Below, piece after piece: positions 28,382-37,054 of a stretch of 64,000 nucleotides of DNA (positions are counted from its first letter, which is position 1; every line of letters begins with the position of its first letter). This DNA is from Pirellulales bacterium. Its GTDB lineage: Bacteria > Planctomycetota > Planctomycetia > Pirellulales > Lacipirellulaceae. The notes under the pieces were generated by a model. The model did not search any database. It had not been told where the DNA came from and worked only from the letters and a program-made list of their open reading frames with translations. The stretch lies in contig JANQOF010000020.1 in the NCBI GenBank assembly GCA_028279215.1, positions 62,001-126,000 on the forward strand. Direction: 5' to 3'. Position numbers and translations under genes: made by a program.

Positions 28382-28801
28382 ATGTCGCAACGTCCTAACA
28401 TCTCGGTCGGACCTTTCCACTTCTTTTCTACCGGCATTCGTATCAGTGGGCGGCCGCAGCTCGACGACTGGCAAGGGCCACTGCAATTCGCTATCTGGTG
28501 CCAGCGCGCCGGGCCATGGTGGATTGGCGACTTGATCAACGCTGGCGAGGATGGCTTTGGCGAAGCGTTCTCCCAAATGTGCGAAGGACTTGTCTCTACC
28601 GAAATGCTTAGCCGCTATGCGTCGGTTGCCCGGCGAGTTCCGTTCGAGAACCGGCGCCCCAACCTATCGTGGTCGGCACACGCCGCGGTTGCCCGACTCG
28701 ATTCGAAACAGCAGCGCCAAATGTTGGCCAAGGCCGATCGCGAAGGCTGGACTAGCGAGGAACTGCGTGTCAAAGCACGCGAACTCAAATCCCGCCAATA
28801 G
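28382..28801 (+). CDS. LmbU-like small protein, possible DNA-binding
   Basis: 139 residues, no signal or membrane segment. The middle reads GPWWIGDLINAGEDGFGEAFSQMCEGL, then SRYASVARRVPFENRRPNLSWSAHAAVARLDSKQQRQMLAKADREGWTSEELRVKAREL. That order (W..GDxLxxGE..YGE, then RYAxVARRxPxxxRRxxLSWxHHxxVAxLxxxxQxxxLxxAxxxGWSxxELR) resembles the LmbU family of transcriptional regulators and related plasmid-encoded proteins. It is rare to see it outside actinobacteria or plasmids. Assignment is from recalled pattern only. Convergent with the kinase gene, 10 bp apart. Confidence 0.55.
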   Translation: MSQRPNISVGPFHFFSTGIRISGRPQLDDWQGPLQFAIWCQRAGPWWIGDLINAGEDGFGEAFSQMCEGLVSTEMLSRYASVARRVPFENRRPNLSWSAHAAVARLDSKQQRQMLAKADREGWTSEELRVKARELKSRQ

Positions 28802-28811
28802 CGCTTCGTTA

Positions 28812-29843
28812 TTACCGCTGCGTTACGAATAGGATGATCCCCACAATCACAGCGATACCGATCACGGCGATCAGTGCCCACTTACTTCCTCCCGCGGAAG
28901 AGGCGTGAGTATCTTCCTTGATCAGTCGCTGAGTAAGGTTCTCCGGTTCACTTTGTTCCGCGGATTTGTCGTCGCTCTCTGCGGTAGGTTTGGCTGACGT
29001 GAACTCCGTCGGAACGTCGTCACCGGCCAAAACTGCTTCTAGCGCCACCCGCACCTCGGCGGCTTTGCCAGGTCGTTTGGCAGCGTTCTTGGCCATTAAC
29101 CGATACACCAGAGTGTCAAGTTCCGCGGGCCGATCGTCGGTGGCCTTGGGCAGTCGTGGGATGTCGCTGTAGATGTGGTGCTCAAATACCTCCATGATGT
29201 TTGCGCCGTCGTAAGGAACGTGTCCGGCGAGCATGCGAAACGTCAAACAGCCCAGCGCATACAGGTCGACGGCTCCGGTCAAATCGTCTTCACCGCGGAC
29301 TTGCTCGGGCGCCATGTAGCGGCATGAGCCAACCGTGTTCCCACTCATCGTCAAGCGGTGCATGTCGGCGTCGCGAGCCAAGCCAAAGTCGCCCACCTTT
29401 ATCAAGCCGTCGGCGGCCAGGAACAGGTTGCCCGGCTTTAAGTCGCGGTGGATGATTCCCCGCTCGTGCGCGTGCTCGAGTCCGTTGCAAATTTGTATCG
29501 CGCACTCCACCGCTTCCCGCCACGGCAGCATACCTCGGCGGCGCAATACATCTTCTAGCGAGCCAAACTCAACCCACTCCATCGCAAAGTACAAGCGCCC
29601 GTCGTCCAAGCCGCTGTCGATGTAGCGGACGACATTGGGATGATCGAGCTTTTCGAGCACCGATACTTCGCGTACGAATCGGTTTTGCACGTCGGGATCC
29701 GACTGCAACCGATCGTGCATCAATTTCACGGCGACATACTTATCCGTTTGGGTGTTGACTGCCTTGTAGGCGGTTCCAACACCTCCCGAACCCAGCGGTT
29801 CGAGCACGCGATACTCGCCAATCGTTTGACCAATCTCTTTCAA
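28812..29843 (-). CDS. Membrane-anchored Hanks-type Ser/Thr protein kinase
   Basis: A 343-residue eukaryotic-like kinase. Gly loop LGSGGVGTAYKA, catalytic Lys40 in YVAVKLM, HRDLKPGN with Asp134, DFG at 152-154, and APEQ (in GSCRYMAPEQVRG). The domain ends near 275. A linker rich in Ser/Glu follows, then a single C-terminal membrane helix (KWALIAVIGIAVIVGIILFV). The kinase domain is cytoplasmic and no PASTA or other sensor is outside. Activation-loop Thr/Ser are present. Likely signalling role; substrates unknown. Confidence 0.95.
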   Translation of the reverse strand: MKEIGQTIGEYRVLEPLGSGGVGTAYKAVNTQTDKYVAVKLMHDRLQSDPDVQNRFVREVSVLEKLDHPNVVRYIDSGLDDGRLYFAMEWVEFGSLEDVLRRRGMLPWREAVECAIQICNGLEHAHERGIIHRDLKPGNLFLAADGLIKVGDFGLARDADMHRLTMSGNTVGSCRYMAPEQVRGEDDLTGAVDLYALGCLTFRMLAGHVPYDGANIMEVFEHHIYSDIPRLPKATDDRPAELDTLVYRLMAKNAAKRPGKAAEVRVALEAVLAGDDVPTEFTSAKPTAESDDKSAEQSEPENLTQRLIKEDTHASSAGGSKWALIAVIGIAVIVGIILFVTQR

Positions 29844-29919
29844 GCAAGCACCTCGATATGCTTTGGGTTTCGCGCCTGTCCGAGCAGCCTAGCAAGCAAC
29901 CGGTCGGCCAGCAAACTTG

Positions 29920-31557
29920 CTATTTCACAAGGTCGACGAATTCGAACCGACCACCATCAAACAGCCCCAGGTCGCTGAGCTTTAGTGCGGGAATCACGAG
30001 CAACGCCATGAACGAAAGTGTCATGTACGGCGCTCGTAGCGGCGAGCCCCACTCTTTCACCAGGCGGTCGAGCTTCCCATAGGCCTCGCCCACTTCCTCG
30101 CAAGTGCCGGTGGCCATCAGTCCGGCGACCGGCAGCGGCAGCACGTCGGCGACTCCGTCGGCGATCGATGCGGCGCTCAACCCGCCCTGGCTTTCCATCA
30201 CCAAGTTGATTGCGGCCATCAAGTCGTCGTCCGCGACACCCACAGCAATCACGTTGTGCGAGTCGTGTGCGACACTCGAAGCGAGCGCGCCCTTCGCAAG
30301 TCCGAAGTTCTTGATAAACGCGACCGCGGCGGGAGCGTCGCTGTAGCGATTCACGACCACCAGTTTTAGGATGTCGCGCCCTGGGTCGCTGACAACCTTA
30401 CCGTCGTCAATCGGCGCGGGCACTTCCACACAATTCGTCACCAATTGCCCGTCCAAGGCTTCGATCACGCGAACTGTCTCCGCGCCGTCCTGGACGGGTA
30501 CGACCAATTCTTCGGCGGTGACGTGTCGCGAATGGAATTGGTTCGCCAGCGGCGGTTCGACACGCGGGAGGTTGCACTTGCCATCCCTGGCGACGCACTC
30601 ACCGTCGATCCACGTTCGCAGCACGTGGAATTGTTCAAGCGAATCGACTTCGATGAAGTCCGCCGGGTCACCGACGCGTAGTCGCCCAACTGGCAGACTG
30701 TAATGCTCGACGGGTGTGACGCACGCTGCCCGTAACACGTCGTACAAGTCGATGCCGGCTGCCACCGCGCGCCGAACCAATGCGTTGATGTGCGCTACGA
30801 GCAGTTCGTCGGGGTGCTTATCGTCGCTGCATAGCATCGTCATGCCGGGGTGCTCGCCGATCAGCGTGTAGAGCGCGTCGAAGTTCCTGGCCGCCGAGCC
30901 TTCGCGAATCGCAATCTTGCAACCCACGGCCAGCTTGTCGAGCGCTTCGTCCTTGGTGAAGCACTCGTGGTCGGTGGTGATACCCGCGGCGAAATACTTG
31001 GCCGCGTCGTCGCCGCGAAGCCCAGGTGCATGACCATCGACCGGCTTGCCGATTCGTTTGGCCGCAGCGACCTTAGCCAGGCACTCCTCGTCGCCGAACA
31101 GGATACCCGGGAAGTTCATCATCTCGCTCAAATAGCCGATCCGATCGTCGACCAACAGCTTCGCAACCTCTTCGACGGTGATGGTGGCCCCGGCCGTCTC
31201 GAACGTCGTGGCCGGCACGCACGACGGAGCGCCAAAGCAAAACTTGAACGGCGTCTGGGCGGCGTTCTCCAACATGTACTCCACACCCTCAATGCCCAGT
31301 ACATTGCCGATCTCGTGTGGATCGCTCACGGTGGCCACCGTACCATGCACCACCGCTGCGCGAGCAAACTCGGTCGGCACCAGCATCGAACTCTCCACAT
31401 GCACATGCGCGTCGACAAACCCCGGCAGCAAGTACGTACTCGGCGAAGCATCCGGCGCCGGCGTCACGCGGACAATCTTCCCGTCGACCCACTCCACTTC
31501 CGCAGGTTCCACGCGGCGATTAGCAATATCGACAACGTTAGCAGTTACAGTTGGCAT
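29920..31557 (-). CDS. ade: Adenine deaminase
   Basis: Amidohydrolase converting adenine to hypoxanthine plus ammonia. The metal-binding motif is PGFVDAHVHVESSML at about residues 45-59, followed by HGTVATVSDPHEIGNVLG and VDGHAPGL. CSDDKHPDELL and HDSHNVIAVGVADDDLM lie in the C-terminal domain. 545 residues, family length. Start ATG at 31557 reads MPTVTANVVDIANRRV, a good N-terminal beta-sandwich entry. Single gene. Confidence 0.95.
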   Translation of the reverse strand: MPTVTANVVDIANRRVEPAEVEWVDGKIVRVTPAPDASPSTYLLPGFVDAHVHVESSMLVPTEFARAAVVHGTVATVSDPHEIGNVLGIEGVEYMLENAAQTPFKFCFGAPSCVPATTFETAGATITVEEVAKLLVDDRIGYLSEMMNFPGILFGDEECLAKVAAAKRIGKPVDGHAPGLRGDDAAKYFAAGITTDHECFTKDEALDKLAVGCKIAIREGSAARNFDALYTLIGEHPGMTMLCSDDKHPDELLVAHINALVRRAVAAGIDLYDVLRAACVTPVEHYSLPVGRLRVGDPADFIEVDSLEQFHVLRTWIDGECVARDGKCNLPRVEPPLANQFHSRHVTAEELVVPVQDGAETVRVIEALDGQLVTNCVEVPAPIDDGKVVSDPGRDILKLVVVNRYSDAPAAVAFIKNFGLAKGALASSVAHDSHNVIAVGVADDDLMAAINLVMESQGGLSAASIADGVADVLPLPVAGLMATGTCEEVGEAYGKLDRLVKEWGSPLRAPYMTLSFMALLVIPALKLSDLGLFDGGRFEFVDLVK

Positions 31558-32224
31558 TTTGATAGCAATTTCGAGTTAGCCGCGCCGCGCAGCGAAGCGC
31601 TCCAGCATCAAATCCGCGCCGCAGCATATTTTCCGTTTTTTCCCACAGGTGAAGAAACCCATCGTCGTAAGTCGCTTGCCGGCAAGTCCTTGGAGTTTAT
31701 TCCCAACGCCATTTCGACAACCACGATTTGGTGTGCATTTACTCACCAGTGTCGCCGACGCCAAGTGCTGTATTTCTCGATGGATTCGCGATCCTGTCGG
31801 CACGATTCCAAGGAGTAAATTCACACGTTGTTACCCAATTAGGAAAGAAACCCACGACCAAACGGCCATGCCGACCGCGCAGCAGCAACCGGGCTACGCG
31901 CCTCGCAACATGTCCCCACCGTACCGTTTTAGGTGGCTGTTTTCTAGGAGATTCTGGTGGGCGGCGGGGAGATTTTGACGCAAATTCGCCGACGTGGGGA
32001 GCAGCGCCAAGGACCCACCACTCGGGTAGCACCGACACTTGTCCGCACCGTGCTTCGCCATCTCGGAAGCGCTGTTCGGACACGTGTCGGTGTGCGCGGC
32101 ACAGTAGGTGTTCCGCTGATGTCTTGCCTGCCGTCCCTTCGGCAGTGAGAATCGAGTGAAGAAGTTGCGCTTCGCACAGTCATTCTCGCTCAAACGTGTT
32201 TCTCATAGGACGGGAGAAGTTCGC
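31558..32224. other. Gene-poor stretch with an inverted repeat
   Basis: About 670 bp lacking a supported gene. The clear structure is an imperfect palindrome: CACCGACACTTGTCCG at 32030-32045 with CGGACACGTGTCGGTG at 32077-32092 (15 of 16 pairs, 31-nt loop). Short open frames on both strands overlap it but have no start signal or domain pattern. Together with the two frameshifted genes that follow it looks like decayed or repeat-derived DNA. Confidence 0.45.
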
Positions 32225-32537
32225 ATGACGCGCCCCAACTTTACCGCGGACGAAAATTTCCTGACTAGCTACGTAAAGTCGTCGCACGGAAGGCCAGCGA
32301 ACAGCTATACGTGGGGCTACCTCATCAGCAGTTCATTTGTACTTGGGTTCGGAGTCTACCAGGCCTCCATCCCTGTGAACGATCATTGCATTCGTTGTTC
32401 TGGTAGGATTCCGCTTGTACCAAGAATGGTACGGATCGAAGTGGATACCAGTATGGCGTTGCATCGTGGAAAAGTTCGAATCGGCACTTGATGGAGACTC
32501 GGCCAGACGCACGTCACGCAGCGACAAGGTTGGGTGA
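32225..32537 (+). pseudogene. Small two-helix membrane protein, frameshifted
   Basis: Starts at the ATG at 32225 (MTRPNFTADENFLTSYVKSS) and has a first membrane segment (YLISSSFVLGFGVYQ). At about 32376-32382 the meaningful frame moves by one base. The next frame continues TIIAFVVLVGFRLYQEWYGSKW (second membrane segment), then IPVWRCIVEKFESALDGDSA, to the TGA at 32535. Each frame alone ends early. A one-base insertion, sequencing error or +1 recoding would explain it. No family recognised. Confidence 0.55.
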
Positions 32538-32637
32538 ACCTGCCTTGCGGCAGTACCTTCCCTAACGTAGCTGTTCGGAGACACTACGCATAGACTACAA
32601 ATTCATGTGTTCCAAGAGGTTCGTTAGAGGAAAGTTC

Positions 32638-32961
32638 ATGAGTAAGCAAACGCAAGCTGCCTCGCCGAGCCTTCTGCGATTCAAGCTTCGAACGTTGTTG
32701 CTCTTCACGATCGTTGTCTCCCTATGCGTGCCGCTAGTCGTCAATTTCGCTCAGATCTCGATATGGATGGGCGTGGGGACGTACTGTCCAGTGCCAGATA
32801 GGGTGACGATTGGTACAAGAACCTGCACCAACTGCCACTCTACAGTATCTTCCAGGGTATTGATCACGTTTCCACTACCCGAAGATGCCGCGAACGTTCG
32901 TGACACGCGATACCTGAAGAACGCCTTCCCCGATTTGCTAGACGACCCAGGCGGCGCGTAG
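32638..32961 (+). CDS. Hypothetical membrane-anchored protein, possibly frameshifted near its end
   Basis: 107 residues from the ATG at 32638 with AGAGGAAAG just upstream. N-terminal membrane segment in LRFKLRTLLLFTIVVSLCVPLVV, typical of small planctomycete RFxLRTLL proteins, then a Cys-containing outside part (TRTCTNCHS). After the stop at 32961 another frame carries on without interruption to 33197 (VAQEVVRYVLAESSTIDCEG...). A -1 shift at about 32905-32960 would give a longer protein. Function unknown. Confidence 0.5.
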   Translation: MSKQTQAASPSLLRFKLRTLLLFTIVVSLCVPLVVNFAQISIWMGVGTYCPVPDRVTIGTRTCTNCHSTVSSRVLITFPLPEDAANVRDTRYLKNAFPDLLDDPGGA

Positions 32962-33333
32962 CACAAGAGGTAGTTCGCTACGTACTCGCCGAGAGTTCAA
33001 CCATCGACTGTGAGGGCGTGTTGGTGCGTGGGATCGCAGTATTCACTTGCCTATTCGTTGGTGGGAAACCCCTGACGGATCCGCCTGCATACCCCCAAAT
33101 CCGCGACCATTCGCGTCCAATTCGCATGACGCTAAGCACGAACTCGTCACCAGCACCGCTAGCGATCCAGTTAGGCAAAATGCTTAAACTTTTCTGAAAG
33201 TATCGGTTGGCGAACTGCCGATATCTTCTGTCAGGCATGAAATCCTAGGGGGGCCCTGGGCAAGCTGAGGTTGCGCCGCCACGCAGCGTCGATTGTCCAA
33301 CGTCCTGACTCGCCTCCCGAAAGGATTCGACCG

Positions 33334-34941
33334 ATGCGACCGCTTTTGAATTGCATCTTGACCGTTGCCATTCTTGCCAGTATTGCGACCGCTGCTAGCG
33401 GCGAAGAGCTGCAGTGGATTCACAGTTCGCAGCAAAAATCGCGAGTGAAGGCTGCTGCTGCTGCGCCGAAGAGCGTGGCCAAGCCGTCGCCGACGCGCAA
33501 GGTCGAGGTTCAGCATCTCGCCGTCAAGAAACCGACGTTTCGCCAGCCGCAGCAGTTTAAGCAACCTCAACGGGTCCGCGGCGTCGAAGTCGGACCGCAA
33601 CCGACCGCGCCGCCCACGCACCTCACGCCTGTCGACCGAACACCCAAACAGCCAACCCACATGGCGGCTGCCGCACCTATTGGGCGCCCTTCGCACGATC
33701 GAACTTCCAGCGCCGCGGCCGATCTCGCGTATCGCAATCGTCGGTCGCAATCGCCGCGCGGCGTGTTCCCCGCCCAGCACGAAGAAATCCCAACACCCGT
33801 CGAAGGCGAAACGATTCACCCCTACGAAACGCCATACGCGGGCGACGGATCGATGTACGCCGGTGAGGTCGGCTGTGGACTTCCTGAACCGACCTGCGGT
33901 TGTGCCGGGCAATGCAACTGCAACGACGACTGCATATTTGGCGAGCCAGGCTGTGGCACGTGGGGACAGGAGTTCATCGGCTGCGGAAGCGGTTACGGTG
34001 GCGAGTGCTGCGGTGACCATTGCGGTTGTGGCGACGGATGTTGCGGCGACGCATGCTGTGGCGATGCTTGCTGCGACCCAACCTGCGCCTGTGGCGGCGC
34101 CGGATGCAACGGCTACCAGCCCTGGCCGCAATCGCTTTTTGGTTGCGACGAGCGTGGGTGCGTGCCGGTGTTGTGGGCTCCACCGCTCAAAGAATTTGTC
34201 GCCTTTGCAGGCGTGCAGGGCTTCAAGAATCCACTGGACGGAAGTCGAGACAGCGGCAACTTCGGCTTCCACGAAGGTTTCAACATTAGCGGCAAGATGG
34301 CCTGGCTACCCTGGCCCGGACTCGGCTACCAGTTCGGATACATGGCCACCCAAAACCAACTCAGTGGCGACTCGGGCACGATGACTAACGGCTCCCACTC
34401 GCAGCATTTCGTCACTTGGGGTTTGTTCCGACGGAAGCGGCAGGGCGTGCAATACGGCGTGGTGTGGGACGTGTTGCGCGACGAGCGCCAAGGCGCGAAA
34501 GACTTTGGCCAGATGCGGGGCGAGATTAGCTACATCAATTGCTTCGGCCGCGAACTCGGCTTTGGCTACATGGCCAACACCAACAGCAACCTTATTGGCA
34601 ACATCAACTACCACGCCGTGGACCAGTATCGCGTTTTCTATCGCATCAACGGCCGCCGGGGTGGCGAGTGTCGCGTGTTCGCTGGCTTCACGGGGCAGAA
34701 CGACGCCATCATCGGCAGCGATTTTCAAACACCTCTCACCAACAGTTGGTCGCTCGAGGGCGACTGGGCGTACCTGATCCCCGACGGCGGCAACAACGGC
34801 TCGGCCGCTCGCCAAGAGGCATGGAACCTCAGCATGCAAGTGGTATGGCACTTCGGCTGCCGCGCCAAATCGTGGAACAACCGCCCCTACCGCCCGTTGT
34901 TCGACGTGGCCAACAACGGCAGCCTGATTGTGGTGGATTAG
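33334..34941 (+). CDS. Cys-rich planctomycete outer-membrane-like protein (DUF6666-like)
   Basis: 535 residues. Signal peptide RPLLNCILTVAILASIATAAS. A low-complexity region rich in Pro/Ala/Gln spans about 40-150. A block of about 95 residues is packed with Cys and Gly (CGCAGQCNCNDDC, CCGDHCGCGDGCCGDACC, CDPTCACGG), and the C-terminal 250 residues alternate like a beta-barrel (FVAFAGVQGFKNPLDG ... WNLSMQVVWHFG). This arrangement is common in planctomycete surface proteins I know as DUF6666-type. AAAGGA precedes the ATG at 33334. The Cys block may cross-link in the envelope (inference). Confidence 0.7.
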   Translation: MRPLLNCILTVAILASIATAASGEELQWIHSSQQKSRVKAAAAAPKSVAKPSPTRKVEVQHLAVKKPTFRQPQQFKQPQRVRGVEVGPQPTAPPTHLTPVDRTPKQPTHMAAAAPIGRPSHDRTSSAAADLAYRNRRSQSPRGVFPAQHEEIPTPVEGETIHPYETPYAGDGSMYAGEVGCGLPEPTCGCAGQCNCNDDCIFGEPGCGTWGQEFIGCGSGYGGECCGDHCGCGDGCCGDACCGDACCDPTCACGGAGCNGYQPWPQSLFGCDERGCVPVLWAPPLKEFVAFAGVQGFKNPLDGSRDSGNFGFHEGFNISGKMAWLPWPGLGYQFGYMATQNQLSGDSGTMTNGSHSQHFVTWGLFRRKRQGVQYGVVWDVLRDERQGAKDFGQMRGEISYINCFGRELGFGYMANTNSNLIGNINYHAVDQYRVFYRINGRRGGECRVFAGFTGQNDAIIGSDFQTPLTNSWSLEGDWAYLIPDGGNNGSAARQEAWNLSMQVVWHFGCRAKSWNNRPYRPLFDVANNGSLIVVD

Positions 34942-34949
34942 GAGCATTG

Positions 34950-35789
34950 GTGCCTTCCGTGCGACGAATCGTGCGACGAATTGCAGAAGTGCTACCAATG
35001 CTCCTGCTAGGGGCAGGTTGTGTCGGTCCTACGAGTGGTGTTCTTTCTGTTGCTGAGAATCGGATCGTCTATCAACCAAGTCAAACACTCGACTTGGCCA
35101 GGGTTCCGGACGACCTTCAATATGAAGATGCTTGGATCGACACGCACGACGGAGTTACCCTGCATGGTTGGTACTGCCCTGTCGACAATCCTCGGGCGCT
35201 CGTGCTCTTTGCACACGGAAATGCAGGGAACATCGCTGATCGCGCAGAATTGATCAGAACTTGGACCAAACAACTGCGGGTATCGATGCTTGCCTTCGAT
35301 TACCGAGGTTACGGTCAAAGTACGGGGAAGGCCTCCGAGTCTGGGTTTGCCATCGATGTGCGCGCGGCCCGCCGGTGGCTGGCCGAACGAGAGAACGTCG
35401 ACGAGCAGCAGATTGTGCTGTACGGAAGATCTCTCGGCGGAGCAGTGATGGTCGAATTGGCGGCGGCCGACGGTGCTCGCGGAATGATCCTGGAGAGCAC
35501 GTTCACGTCGCTTCGCGATCTCGTCGAGTGGAAACTACCGCTGCCTGGTGTGAGTGATCGCCTAACGAATGAGTACGCGACCGTCGACCGTCTTCCTTCG
35601 TTTAGCGGACCATTGCTCATCGCCCATGGCAAGAACGACATGGTCGTTCCCATTGCTCACGGGCGGCAGCTATTTGACGCCGCGAAGCATCCCAAGCAGT
35701 TCGTTCCTATCCCTGATGCAAAGCACAATTGGCGGCCACCGTACGACTACCTGCTGACCGTAAGTCGGTTCATCGATCGTCTTCCATGA
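34950..35789 (+). CDS. Lipoprotein alpha/beta hydrolase (BEM46/ABHD-type)
   Basis: 279 residues. Starts RRIVRRIAEVLPMLLLGAGC, a lipoprotein signal with lipobox LGAGC. The hydrolase fold shows the oxyanion HGNAGN, the nucleophile elbow GRSLGG, the acid in LLIAHGKNDMVVPIAHG and His in DAKHNWRPP. Closest in style to BEM46/YfhR-like serine hydrolases. GTG start at 34950 with GGAG at 34941-34944. It begins 8 bp after the preceding stop, so probably co-transcribed with the outer-membrane-like gene. Confidence 0.9.
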   Translation: MPSVRRIVRRIAEVLPMLLLGAGCVGPTSGVLSVAENRIVYQPSQTLDLARVPDDLQYEDAWIDTHDGVTLHGWYCPVDNPRALVLFAHGNAGNIADRAELIRTWTKQLRVSMLAFDYRGYGQSTGKASESGFAIDVRAARRWLAERENVDEQQIVLYGRSLGGAVMVELAAADGARGMILESTFTSLRDLVEWKLPLPGVSDRLTNEYATVDRLPSFSGPLLIAHGKNDMVVPIAHGRQLFDAAKHPKQFVPIPDAKHNWRPPYDYLLTVSRFIDRLP

Positions 35790-35820
35790 TCTGTTTCGCG
35801 AATTTACTGCGACTTTGCAG

Positions 35821-36903
35821 CTAGGTGTTCTGAGCGGGCTCGCTGGCGCCCGATTCCGCGGCGTCGCCGGCATCGGCCTTATCCGTAGACTGGGAAGTCG
35901 CGCTTTTCGTCCGCTGTTCGAGTCGCTGCCTGAAACTGTCGAGATTGTCCTTGCGAACTGGCTCGCACTGCACGTGCACGACACCTCCGCCGACGATCGG
36001 TATCGCGGTGTCTGCTCCGGAATTGAGTTCGTACAGCATCCGCACCGCCTCGTAGCCGTACATATACGGGTCTTGTGCCACCGTGGCGAAAACGTGGCCC
36101 TCGCCAATGCCATCGAGCGTCTGTTCATGTTCGTCGAATGCGACGATCTGCAGCGTGCCCAGGCGATCTTCCTGCTTTAGCACGTCGAGCAACAGCGGCC
36201 CATGGTAGCCATTCATCGCAATGAAGCCAGACAGATCGGGATGGTCGGCAAGCGCCATACGAATGTTCTCTCGGCATGTGTCTTGGTTGCCCTCGTCAAT
36301 CAAGACGTCAACGAGTTCGACCCGGCTGTCATCCTCTGCGCTGATGTCTTCCTTAGCCGCATCCTCAAAGCCCAGTTTCCGATCGATGGTGTTGCGCTTC
36401 GACAGGTTCGCCAGCAAGATCATCACTTCACCACCTTCGGGCAGTGCTTCGGAAATGAGCTTGTAACACATCTGCCCGGCCGCGTAATTGCTTGTGCCAA
36501 CGTAGTAACGCCGATTGGAAAGCGGTGCGTCGGAATCGAAGGTGACCACGGGCCGAGACTCGACAATTTTGTTAATTAAGTGAGTTTGTGACTCGGCGTC
36601 GAGTGGGCTGATGGCAATTCCGTCTACCTTATCCTTGTCGATGCCGATGAGCAGTCTCATTTGTTCGTCGATGCTCTCTTCCTGCTCGGGCATGGCGACT
36701 TCGAGATTGGCGTTGTACTCTTTTGCTGCGGCTCGCGCGCCGGACACGGTCATTTGCCAATAAGGACCGCTGCCGCCAGTGACGAATGCCACGTTGGTGA
36801 TGGTTGGCGGCGCCGGCGATTGAAACACACTCTGCCGGTACCATATCACAGCGGCGACCGCTAAGATCAGGGTACCCCAGAGCCACGTGCGTTTGCTGGA
36901 CAT
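35821..36903 (-). CDS. Sugar-type periplasmic substrate-binding protein (type 1 fold)
   Basis: 360 residues. Membrane-anchored or exported start (RTWLWGTLILAVAAVIWY), then a type 1 periplasmic-binding fold of the RbsB/XylF kind: NVAFVTGGSGPYWQMTVSGARAAAKEYNA, VDGIAISPLDAESQTHLINK, VVTFDSDAPLSNRRYYVGTSNYAAGQM. No ABC permease or ATPase gene is adjacent, so it may serve a remote transporter or act as a sensor. The tail is Ser/Asp/Ala-rich. ATG 36903 has AAAGGGG seven bases upstream. Convergent with the hydrolase gene. Confidence 0.88.
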   Translation of the reverse strand: MSSKRTWLWGTLILAVAAVIWYRQSVFQSPAPPTITNVAFVTGGSGPYWQMTVSGARAAAKEYNANLEVAMPEQEESIDEQMRLLIGIDKDKVDGIAISPLDAESQTHLINKIVESRPVVTFDSDAPLSNRRYYVGTSNYAAGQMCYKLISEALPEGGEVMILLANLSKRNTIDRKLGFEDAAKEDISAEDDSRVELVDVLIDEGNQDTCRENIRMALADHPDLSGFIAMNGYHGPLLLDVLKQEDRLGTLQIVAFDEHEQTLDGIGEGHVFATVAQDPYMYGYEAVRMLYELNSGADTAIPIVGGGVVHVQCEPVRKDNLDSFRQRLEQRTKSATSQSTDKADAGDAAESGASEPAQNT

Positions 36904-37054
36904 GATCGCGCCCCTTTGCTGAATTGTAAGTGCCCAAATGGGCGAGGAGATGAGTCGACACAACGTCGTCCCGCCAGGGTGCTTCATTGTATCACCGCTT
37001 CCATCCCGTGCCTACAGATCGTGTCACGCCTGCGTTGAAATTGTGCTGAACAGA

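Noticed and set aside
31894..32193. A 99-residue minus-strand frame and several overlapping plus-strand frames
   Set aside because: Cover the 16-bp inverted repeat; low-quality composition, no ribosome site, no recognisable domain.
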